Assembly (NCBI GenBank): GCA_014529385.2
Contig: CM043955.1
Location: 148,877,640-148,941,639 of the forward strand
Source: Adiantum capillus-veneris
Lineage: Eukaryota; Streptophyta; Polypodiopsida; Polypodiales; Pteridaceae
DNA length: 64,000 nt
Direction: 5' to 3'
Positions 56,037 through 64,000 of the stretch are shown one piece after another. Below the pieces are notes generated by a model. That model did not search any database and was not told the origin of the DNA. It saw only the letters and a list, made by a program, of their open reading frames with translations. Position 1 is the first letter of the stretch. Each line of letters opens with the position of its first letter. The position numbers and the translations under genes are program-made.

Positions 56037-58700
56037 GTGAGAGCTAGGATAAACAAGGAAAGATCTACTGCAGAATGGCTTAGCTTTCTAGGGGCATGTG
56101 ATGCTCATCGAAAGCTAGTAGACAATTGGGGTGAACATCTCCGTAGTGTCATGTGGTGCAGCCCGCGACCCATTAACCTCGCTCAATTGGAGGTTACAGA
56201 GCCGAAATTGAGTCGAACTATAAGAAGACGTCAAAACGGAGATTTAGCTCAACAACAAAAGGAGGCAGAACTAAAAGAAAGGTCTCTGTCAAGACAAGAG
56301 CCTGCTGACTTACATACGGCTCCTGAACATTTTAAATCTTATACCACGGGGGAGCGAAAGGTTGTGTATGCCAAAGCCCAACAAATACCTACCAATGGAA
56401 GCAGTGGAGTCTATGATGGTCCAGCGGCAGTTAAAGAGATAGAATTAGCAGAACCAGGTGAGGAGTCTAAACGATTCTTTATTGCTCAAGACCTTACCAA
56501 AACTGAAGAGGTTGTACTTAAGGAGCTCCTCAAGGAATACAAGGATATCTTTGCTTGGACATATCATGACACGAAGGGCGTTCCACCTTCTGTGGTGCAA
56601 CATACAATTCCCATGATCAACACTGCTAAACCCGTCCAGCAACGACCATATCCAATGAATCCTAAGTACGCCAAAATTGCACAAGAGGAGATTGAAAAAC
56701 TTATCCAATGTGGATTCATATACCCTATTGAGCACTCAGAATGGGTTTCTCCAATAGTCATTGTGCCAAAACAGAATGGGAAACTAAGAGTGTGCGTGGA
56801 CCTCAAGAAAGTTAATGCAGCCACTAGGAGAGATCATTATCCCTTGCCATATTCAGAACATGTGCTTGAAAGAGTTGCGGGCAAGGAAGCTTATAGCTTT
56901 TTAGATGGGTACTCTGGTTACAATAAAATCACAATTGCATTAGAGGACCAAGCTAAAACTGCTTTTATCACAGAGTTTGGAGTGTTTGCATTTCGTGTTA
57001 TGGCTTTTGGCTTAACGAATGCCCCTGCTACATTCCAACGATTAATAAACACCGCGTTTAAAGAATTTCTAAGGGAGTTTTGTGAAGCTTTCCTAGATGA
57101 CCTTTGTGTTTATTCTTCTTGGGAGAAGCATTTGTTATATCTACGAAAAATATTTGAAAGGTGCATGTTTTATCGCATCTCATTGAACCCTTTCAAATGC
57201 CAATTTTGGGTTAAGCATGGAGTCATTCTAGGGCATATAGTGTCCAAGAACGGGATATCCACAGATGAGAGTAAGATTAAAGCCATTTCCGATTTGCCAC
57301 CACCTACTAACTATAAAGGAGTTCAAAGATTTGTCGGGCATGTTGGTTATTATCGAAGGTTTATTTTAAACTTTGCCGAGATAGCGCGTCCATTGTACAA
57401 GCTTCTTATCGAGTTTCACTGGACGGAAGAATGTCATCAATCTTATGAGTTATTAAAGAAGGCCCTAACAAGTGCTCCAATCCTGCGAACACCTGATTGG
57501 AATGTACCTTTTCATGTGCATATTGATGCATCAAATTTTGCTATTGGGTGTGTTCTAACTCAACCAGGAGAACATAAATTGGACTACCCTATTAGCTTTG
57601 CAAGTCGCCAATTAAATGATGCCGAGATGAACTACACTACTACAGAGCGCGAAGGTCTAGCTATGATTTACGCAGTAAAGAAATTTCGCTATTACCTTCT
57701 TGCTACCAAGTTTGTGTTTTATGTTGATCATCAAGCATTGCTATATTTGGTAAACAAGCCGTGTTCCACAGGTCGAATTACACGATGGTTGTTAATTCTT
57801 CTTGAGTTTGACTTCACCGTTGTTGTGAGGCCTGGGAGGAAACATGTCATGGCGGATCATTTATCTCGTATCCCTAATGGCGAAGCTCCTACGGGGGTTG
57901 ATGATGAATTGCCTGATACTCCTTTGTTCATTGTTGAGACAATGCCTGAATGGAGTGAAAAGATTGTTAACTTCTTAGTTAATTGTTTTCCACCCAAAGA
58001 ACTGCGAAAAGATATAGCTCTAAAATTAATCAAGGAATGCGAACCCTATTGCTTACTGGCTGGAACTCTCTATAAGAGAGGAAAAGATGATGTTCTTAGA
58101 CGCTGTGCCCGCGAGGATGAGTATTTATATATTCTACAAGAGGCACACATGGGCGTAGCTGGTGGTCACTTTTCAGGAAAGTTGACTGCCTGAAAGATCT
58201 TACAGTCAGGCTATTGGTGGCCCACTCTGTTTAAGGATGCATCACTTTTTGCAAAGGGATGTGATGAATGCCAACGCTTCAACAAGCCACAAAGAAGGGA
58301 TAGGATGCCTCTACATCCCATCAAGGTAACCCAACCATTTGAAAAGTGGGGCTTAGACTTTGTAGGACCGATTAGTCTGGCTGCACGTAACACGCAATCA
58401 CGATATATCATTGTGGCTACCGACTATGTAACCAAATGGGCTGAAGCAAAAGCAACACGAAAGGCGGATGCAAAAACAACAGCTAAGTTCCTCTTTGAGA
58501 ACATTATCACACGTTTTGGATGCCCCTTTGAACTTGTGAGTGACAATGGAACTCATTTTATAAATGAAGTAATAAAAGAACTCACATCAAACTTCATGAT
58601 ATCTTACCACAAGTCTACACCCTATTATCCCCAAGAAAATGGCCAAGCCGAGAGTACCAACAAAAATCTCATCTCCATTTTGACAAACAGTCGAGGCTCA
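56037..58700 (+). pseudogene. RT, RNase H and integrase core, element E
   Basis: Open for 718 codons (56037-58193). RT: FAWTYHDTKGVPPSVVQHTI lead, IYPIEHSEWVSPIVIVPK, Asp290 (FLDGYSGYN), MAFGLTNAPATFQR, AFLDD (Asp354, Asp355). RNase H: HIDASNFAIG (Asp497), TTEREGLAMIYAVKKFRYYL, VDHQALLYL, KHVMADHLSRIP. Integrase: zinc-binding region from HMGVAGGHF to CDECQRF, interrupted by a TGA at 58191. The core has Asp at 58356 (GLDFVGP), Asp at 58542 (SDNGTHF) and Glu at 58650 (NGQAESTN). A frameshift near 58690 follows. Apart from one stop and one frameshift, all catalytic sites are intact. Integrase signatures resemble non-chromoviral (Tat/Athila-side) gypsy elements. Confidence 0.9.
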
Positions 58701-59338
58701 TCGCACTGATTGGGACCTAAAGCTTACATCAGCTTTATGGGCTTATCGTACTGCGTATAAAGTTGCTATTAATTGCACACCATTTAAGATGGTGTATGGC
58801 CAAGAAGCAGTTATGCCATGGGAGTTTGTCATTCCTAGTCTTCGAGTAGCTTCTCAAGAAGGTTGGGATGGTAACCCCTTAGTGGAGCGATTATATATCC
58901 TGGAAAGGCTAGATGAAGACAGGAAATTAGCTGTGCGAAATGCTCTAGTGGAGAAGGATAGGAGAAAGAAGTGGTTTGATAGCCATTTAAAGGATAAATA
59001 CATCAAGGTTGGTGATAAAATTCTTATGTACGGGATACGTAATGAAAAGAAGAAATTGAAATACGTTGGTAAGGGACCATATCGAGTGTGTGAAATTACT
59101 CCGCAAGGTACCATTCGTGTGGAGACTCTAGATGGAGTTGAAACCATTGGATTCCTTAATGGGAGTAACTTCAAAAGATATTATAATCCTCTAAGCCAGG
59201 AAGAGTTGCAAGCCATCCATCAAAAGAAGGATGCCAAGGAACAAGCAGAGCTTAAAAAAATACAAGCAAGATTTGAGGCTCAAGAACGACAACAACGTTT
59301 TAGACGCCAACGAGAGGCTAATCTGGGAATCACGCAAG
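58701..59338 (+). pseudogene. Integrase C-terminal region, element E
   Basis: The new frame reads LKLTSALWAYRTAYKVAINC, FKMVYGQEAVMPWEF, then the C-terminal fold (GDKILMYGIRNEKKKLKYVG, GPYRVCEITPQGTIRVETLD) and a long basic/Gln helix (EQAELKKIQARFEAQERQQR). This helix is the point at which the deleted element C resumes. Confidence 0.8.
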
Positions 59339-59691
59339 CATTTTTCGAGGACACAGATGACGACTCATTAGAATCTGAGCCACCCCTACGATACCCAATT
59401 GAGCTAAATAGCCCCTATGGGAAAGTACTATACAATGCCTTATTAGATACGGGAGCTAAACACAATTTGTTATCCTATGGAGTTTGGTGTCAATTAGGAA
59501 AACTGACCCTATCCCTGAGTACGATGCAAGTCAAGGGCATTAATAAAAAGAAAACTGCTATTCTTGGAGTCCTTCAGACCCCTGTTGACTATGACAATGG
59601 AAGCATAGTGCAGAGGTTTCTAGTCATGCCCGCAGGAGCTATGGAAGGCAACGTAAACCTAGGACGCACGTGGATGTTGGCAACCAAATGA
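59339..59691 (+). pseudogene. Second aspartic-protease-like domain downstream of integrase, element E
   Basis: In frame with integrase: LRYPIELNSPYGKVLYNALL, then LLDTGAKHNLLSYGVWCQLG (Asp at 59446), a beta-rich middle (VKGINKKKTAILGVLQTP, FLVMPAGAMEGNV) and NLGRTWML. A hydrophobic-hydrophobic-DTGA motif followed about 70 residues later by a hydrophobic-x-LGRxW motif is the retropepsin pattern. It is separate from the usual protease (DGGAG at 55111). A, C and G have the same domain at the same place with DMG, DTR and DTS. A TGA at 59689 stands where G has TGC, so the domain originally continued into the tail. It could be a real protease, a degenerate protease used as a dimerisation or binding domain, or a duplicate of PR. 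Sequence likeness to the first PR is low. Confidence 0.7.
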
Positions 59692-60580
59692 ACTATTGAT
59701 TGGGATACTGGTAGTGTCACGACGCGACCACCGACTCTTACCCCTATGATTCAAGCAAAGTCACCTACGTTGCAAACTCTAGCAAAGTTGAAGGATAGCC
59801 AACATTCACAAGCCAAGGTGGTTAACTCGTCTTTGCCGGCTACCCATGAATCTAGCACTTCAACACTTGTAGTTGCAGCAAGCAATAATATTGCAAGTAC
59901 TCAACCTGCACGACCTAAGAGTACATATCAATGGGTCCCCAAGGCCTTACTTCCAACTACCTCAACCCTCCCATCCATTCCAAGAAAAAATTTCCCGGGA
60001 AAACCAAGAGCGCGCCCTAGGAGAGTCAAGACCAAATTACGATGGATTCCAAAACAACTATTAGAAGCCCAGGGCTACTATGATGGAAATGAGCAAATTT
60101 GGGTACCTAAATGTAAAATGTGTCCTTCCCTATCGACAACAAACCCATATGAGTCAAACAGTGTAATGCTAAAGCCAATGGCAGACTGTGGGAAGGGAAA
60201 GATCACAGAATGTTACACACCTAGTCCAGAGCTAGTTTGGGCTCCAAGGAAAAAACTAATTTATTCCACCTAGCTCAAGAACAGGGGAGTTCCATGAAGC
60301 TTCTAGCTCCTCATGTAATACATCCATAGAGGTAAAAGCTTCTACACAGCCTCCATCTATAGTAGTGGACCTCCATGAAGCTACAAAAGAATCCACACCT
60401 CCCAGTGTTCAAGAATCACCAGATGAACCACTTCAAGTTCGATCCTGGGAGAGTACCTTACCACCCTTGCAACTTGACGAGGCACCTAGGGTAATAGAAA
60501 ACTACTGGCAAAAATCCTCACCTATTACCAACTGGAACAATTGGTTTCAAAGGGTGACGACATCATTTCAAACGGTATGA
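59692..60580 (+). pseudogene. Pol C-terminal tail, element E
   Basis: The frame 59746-60273 holds a Ser/Thr-rich part, STYQWVPKALL, a basic run with RARPRRVKTKLRW, IPKQLLEAQGYYDGNEQIWV, GKGKITECYTPSPELVWAP. A frame change near 60255 leads to a Pro/Ser/Glu-rich part and WESTLPPLQLDEAPRVIENY, ending NWFQRVTTSFQTV at a TGA (60578-60580). The tail stops 8-10 bases before the internal polypurine tract, as a Pol would stop before the LTR of an ordinary element. Confidence 0.7.
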
Positions 60581-60587
60581 TCTACCC

Positions 60588-60600
60588 AAGGAAGGGGGGA
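60588..60600 (+). other. Internal polypurine tract, element E
   Basis: AAGGAAGGGGGGA, close to the terminal CAGGAAGGGGGG at 62609-62620, and followed by GTGTTTG. It is conserved in A, C and G. Confidence 0.65.
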
Positions 60601-60680
60601 GTGTTTGTGGACATCCATCATTCACTTGCTTCCCTCTCAACCTTTCTCCCTGACCTCTTAATTTCCGATCTTAGGGAATG

Positions 60681-60691
60681 TATATATAAAG
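60681..60691 (+). promoter_or_regulatory. TATA-like box upstream of ORF3, element E
   Basis: TATATATAAAG, about 80 bp after the internal polypurine tract and 136 bp before the ORF3 ATG. Identical in G, degenerate in A. Confidence 0.45.
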
Positions 60692-60826
60692 CCTTATACT
60701 CACAAAAAAAAGATAAAAAAGTAAAAGAGCAAGAGCCATAACACAAATCATAAAAACAAATTATGCACAAGAACACTACCCTTGTAATATTTGCACTCTA
60801 ACCATCATCTATTTGCGTGTACAGAT

Positions 60827-61249
60827 ATGGCTAGTACGCTAGAGTCATCCACTCCTGCCTTGGGTGAGAGGTACCCTCGTTACTTTTCCCAAATATTTCA
60901 CATGGTCTTTCCAGTGCTTGCATGTGAATGGGATTTGATAGGTACGCTAGCATGTGAGAGGAATTTTGAGGAGTTAGAATGGCTGATACGTCTCTTGACC
61001 ACGTCTGATCCATACTTAGTAGAGAGCGTTTCTCCCATTGCACAAGCCTACCCTTTTGACCAAGATGACTATAGGCGTCTAGTGACCTTCTTAGTAAACA
61101 TGGGCACCTATGATGAAGAAGAAAATTTACACGACTACACGGATGGCACATATGGTCTCATGGATGATGACTTTGTTTATCTCGACGACGAGGATAGGGG
61201 TTTAGCCTTAGGGTTTCCCCCCAACCTCTACAATATCCTATTCCCTTGA
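60827..61249 (+). CDS. ORF3, element E (140 codons, open)
   Basis: ATG at 60827 (MASTLESSTPALGERYP), stop at 61247-61249. The sequence TGTACAG just before the start is conserved in G and resembles a splice acceptor. Features are YFSQIFHMVFPVLACEWDL, ACERNFEELEWLIRLL, YPFDQDDYRRLVTFLVNMG and a strongly acidic end (EEENLHDYTDG, DDDFVYLDDEDRGLALGF). No signal peptide, membrane segment or known motif, so it is not an envelope-type protein. Start, stop and length agree with G, and most of the A copy is recognisable. Unlike the rest of E, it has no stop, which hints at later decay or selection. Function unknown. Confidence 0.62.
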   Translation: MASTLESSTPALGERYPRYFSQIFHMVFPVLACEWDLIGTLACERNFEELEWLIRLLTTSDPYLVESVSPIAQAYPFDQDDYRRLVTFLVNMGTYDEEENLHDYTDGTYGLMDDDFVYLDDEDRGLALGFPPNLYNILFP

Positions 61250-62608
61250 CTCTCTAGGGGGAGTGCAAATAATTAGGTTAGGGTTCCTTATGTTTTTTGT
61301 TGTGTTCAATAAGTGTTGGTACCTTTTTCCACTAATGTGCCTCCTGGAGGTATTCCTTTTGTTTCCTAGTGTGTACAGGAGCGTGTTGCTATTGGTAGGA
61401 TTTGGACCTTCATGGAATCTTTATCTCGACTCACTCTTCAAATCAAGCGCGACCATCGACACAAACAGGTGTTTCTTGTCCATTAGCATTGTCCCTTATC
61501 TTTTTTGCATCTATGATTGTCAGCTTTAATTGTGATTGGTAGCCTAATATTCACCGCATTTGCTTAGTATCAAACATTTAATTCAATGTAATTTTTGGTC
61601 ATAATCACTTGTCTAGGTTTAAAAATCAAGCAGTCCGACAAACTAGTTTGACCAAGTTAGGTGTTAGAAATCTTCTCTTAATACCATGGGGAATGCCTTC
61701 CTAATAATTAATGGTTACTTAGGTTCTTAATCCGATTTACGCAGCATTGTGTGAAATGTACTAGGGCTTTCTAGTGGGCTTGACCCTATTGACCTTTAGC
61801 TTAAGTATTATAAAGGGAGTTTACTAGTGTGATGAGCCTGGGGACGTGTATCAGTGTTATATGACCCCCCAAAGTTACAAAATTAAAATGCTGAAAATGA
61901 ACAAACAAAAAATCAAAGTGCCACACTGTAAAATCTTAAGCTGGAAGAGAAATCTCAGCTTGATTTGGTACTTCACTCACATGTATTGCCTATGGTACTA
62001 GAGCCCTAGAGGTTCCCAGTATGGGCGCTTTTACTTGAAAAGCAAAAAACCCAAGGCATACAAAATAAGCACACACATAAAAATTGAATCACTGTGAAAA
62101 GAGTTTGGGGGGTCAAAGAAAAAGTAATCAGTCAGGCGATGATTTCATGAGAAATTCCTTTTATGGTAGCTTAACTACAAGGTCTTCTAGATATAGCCTC
62201 TAGTCAGCCCTCGAACATGAATACTTGGCTCTCGCGATTAAACAACTTAATTGACCACAGAAAATTAAGAAGCTTACCCATGGTATTAATATTCGATCTC
62301 TAGTGCCTTTCGACCGTCAAATTAGCGACCCCAGACTTGTTTAATTTTTTACCTTTACATCTGTTTATGCATTTGATTACATTGCAATTTAATGTTCATT
62401 GCTGACAAATTGTTTGAAATTCTTTTACCAATCAATTTGTCTACCTAAAACTGCATATGCTTTTTAATCACTTATGAGAATGCAATTACTGTGCCAATGT
62501 TGTTTGATTTTGCAGTGACTGAAGAAGGCTAAGGACATTCATCTCAAATGCTCTTCCACCTCGACGAACGAGCTTCAACTCAATAGCTTCCGAGGAAGGA
62601 ATCTACAT
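61250..62608 (+). other. Element E 3' noncoding region
   Basis: About 1.36 kb, colinear with A and G, without a supported gene. Frames such as 61263-61529 are not conserved as proteins. Confidence 0.7.
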
Positions 62609-62622
62609 CAGGAAGGGGGGCA
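62609..62622 (+). other. Terminal polypurine tract, element E
   Basis: CAGGAAGGGGGGCA directly before TGTTAACCC of the LTR. Confidence 0.85.
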
Positions 62623-62933
62623 TGTTAACCCTTACGGCTCACGGACACCCCATCACCTACGACGGACGTGTATTATGTATTTGGTAGAGTCAGGTACCGG
62701 GCTTGTCGGACCAATAGGAAAAGGGTAAGAGTGATCGCCGATGAGAGGCGCACGCTAACTCGGACATTCAAGGGATTAGTTGGCTAAGCATGGGCGCCCA
62801 AGTGTGAATGGGGTGAGCTCATATAAAAGCCAACTAAACCTAAAATTCACTCATTCTCTCATTTGTGCAATAGAAGAGTGCTCTAGCTCCATCTCCATCT
62901 TCTTCTTCTTCACCTCCTTGTGTGTGTGTGTGT

Positions 62934-62984
<51 letters not shown>

Positions 62985-63227
62985 TGTGTGCAATCGAGGA
63001 TTACGAAGGCACGACGGCGGCGAAGCAGTTGAGCGCGGCACGACTGCAGCTTCTTCTTCATTGCGGCGAGGAATCCATGACGAAGGCGAGCGTAGAGCGG
63101 TGAGTGACACACCTTTTGCTCTCTTGAGCTTGCTAGATTAGTCTTCTTGTGTGCTTGGAGCCATTTGTGGCTCGCACACGGTGTATCGGCAAGTCCCTTG
63201 CTTCGACAGTGTGGCAAGGAGCGCACA
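62623..63227 (+). repeat. Element E 3' LTR
   Basis: TGTTAACCC to GAGCGCACA. TATAAAAG at 62822-62829. A (GA)n tract at 62939-62977 lies where the other LTRs have CT/CA tracts. The end is set by alignment to the G LTR. Confidence 0.85.
62939..62977. repeat. (GA)n microsatellite in E LTR
   Basis: About 19 GA units, preceded by (GT)5-6. Confidence 0.95.
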
Positions 63228-63377
63228 TGCACATACGAGGTAGATATGACACTTGTAGATGAAGATGCAATGCATGAAGACAATATGCCAGACGAGTTGG
63301 GACAGAGTTATGTCTGCAGTTAGAGATAGACGATGATACGGTGCAAGATCTTATCGATGATGCTTCACTAATCGAGG

Positions 63378-64000
63378 CGTGTAAGTGTTTGTGTGAAGAT
63401 GTTGATTTAAAATTAAGCTCTTTCTTAATTTAAACAAAGGATGTGTTCTGACGCTTTCTTTTACTTTCTTTGTGCAGGACTTTAGTATGGCAGGCCAGTA
63501 TCCAGATCCCGCTTCTATGAGTGCGGATGCATTTATGGGCTTCATCACACGGATGACGCCCAGTCAGATGGCAGATGCGTCTCAATATTGGATAGCCAGA
63601 GGCATGGGTACCACGCCTCCAGGCTTCACACCCGAGGGTCCAACGCCTATGGGGGGGGGGGGGGGGGGGGACGCCTATGGGTACGATGCCTGCGAGGTCT
63701 CCCATCACGGTCGCTTAAACACCTAGGGGTACGACAGAGGCGGGTACGTCATTATCTCCGCAGCACAAGCGCACTCGCCGATCTCGACGATCGTCAGGTG
63801 GAGGTGGTGGTTGCTATGGAGGAGTGTCCACATATGCTTTGACCCCTCCTCGCTCTCACGAGCCCCATCCTACCCATGCACACCTCTCGACACACCTCTT
63901 AGCACACGTCGTACACCTTGGGGGGACACACGATCCTAGTGCCTCCAAGGTCTATACTGTACGGGCAGATGGACAGGTTGACATGGATAGAGTCGGGACT
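63378..64000 (+). CDS. Partial gene of unknown function, runs off the window
   Basis: An acceptor-like tract CTTTCTTTTACTTTCTTTGTGCAG ends at 63477. It is followed by an open stretch starting DFSMAGQYPDPASMSADAFM and MTPSQMADASQYWIARGMG, then a Pro/Gly-rich part containing a run of 20 G. Beyond the run, frames rich in Arg/Ser/Gly/Pro/His continue to the window end, but a stop at about 63716-63726 interrupts the two plausible frames. The G run makes the frame uncertain. The composition resembles low-complexity N-terminal regions of plant transposon-related proteins. I cannot name a family. Confidence 0.3.
63651..63670. repeat. Poly-G run (20 bases)
   Basis: Homopolymer inside the partial gene, encoding Gly in the open frame. 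Runs this long are prone to length error in sequencing and assembly. Confidence 0.9.

Larger units (their letters stand above)
51472..63227 (+). mobile_element. Element E: best-preserved member of the A/C/G/E gypsy family, 5'-truncated
   Basis: Plus-strand order: gag (lacking the N-terminus), four zinc knuckles, first protease, acidic spacer, RT, RNase H, integrase, second protease-like domain, basic and Pro-rich tail, internal polypurine tract, TATA-like box, ORF3, noncoding region, polypurine tract, 3' LTR. The 5' LTR, leader and gag start are missing at the junction with G. About eleven stops and a few frameshifts make it non-functional. It serves as the reference for the family in this window. 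No second RNase H and no chromodomain are present. Confidence 0.92.

Noticed and set aside
60827..61249. ORF3 as an envelope-like gene, as in Athila-type elements
   Set aside because: There is no signal peptide, transmembrane helix, Cys pattern or glycosylation-rich region, and the protein is short and acidic.

Overview
The window is repeat-dense nuclear DNA from a land plant. It contains no intact host gene that I can recognise. The evidence is nested Ty3/gypsy and Ty1/copia LTR retrotransposons with plant-type primer-binding sites (initiator-Met tRNA type and Asp-tRNA type), a Tat-like gypsy element with a second RNase H, decayed exon-like islands with plant-style introns, and many CT/CA/GA microsatellites. 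The number of diverged elements and the A/T-rich spacers suggest a large genome (fern- or conifer-like), but the species cannot be named from the sequence.

Layout. 945-5050 (-): truncated copia element with one LTR and a 537-bp internal tandem duplication. About 5190-6450 (+): decayed element with an Arg/Ser-rich Gag and no pol. 6452-23500 (+): a decayed, intron-containing gene with methyltransferase-like motifs. It is split by element A (7396-19766, -, 12.4 kb gypsy with two LTRs and a near-perfect 5-bp target duplication) and by element B (20395-23040, -, a 2.6-kb LTR element without coding capacity). 23757-27303 (-): decayed chromovirus-like gypsy fragment F carrying a 423-bp insertion with a perfect 11-bp target duplication. 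27304-28480 (-): copia fragment H. 30288-31004 (+): coiled-coil, ORF1-like remnant. 31129-34046 and 45328-47460 (-): element C, same family as A but lacking RT, RNase H and integrase. It is split by element D (34047-45327, +), a young gypsy element with 2.7-kb LTRs and an open 1741-codon Gag-Pol. 47461-51471 (-): 3' half of another family member, G, joined head to head to E (51472-63227, +), the best-preserved but 5'-truncated member of the A/C/G/E family. 63378-64000 (+): partial gene of unknown function.

Two sets of features look new to me. First, the A/C/G/E gypsy family has an architecture beyond LTR-gag-PR-RT-RH-IN-LTR. After integrase it carries a second aspartic-protease-like domain (DTGA, then LGRTW), then a basic and Pro/Ser/Thr-rich tail that ends just before an internal polypurine tract. 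Next come a TATA-like box, a conserved 140-codon acidic ORF (ORF3), about 1.4 kb of noncoding DNA, a second polypurine tract and the 3' LTR. This suggests an older element end extended by a captured cassette. Second, element D has two tandem leader ORFs of about 70 codons between its primer-binding site and gag. They are paralogues, 26 of 54 residues identical without gaps, and diverged largely at silent positions.

The order of events can be read from nesting. A and B inserted into the methyltransferase-like gene, D inserted into C, and G inserted into the gag of C. D is the youngest: I count about 15 substitutions between its roughly 2.68-kb LTRs, against about 25 in 345 bp for B.
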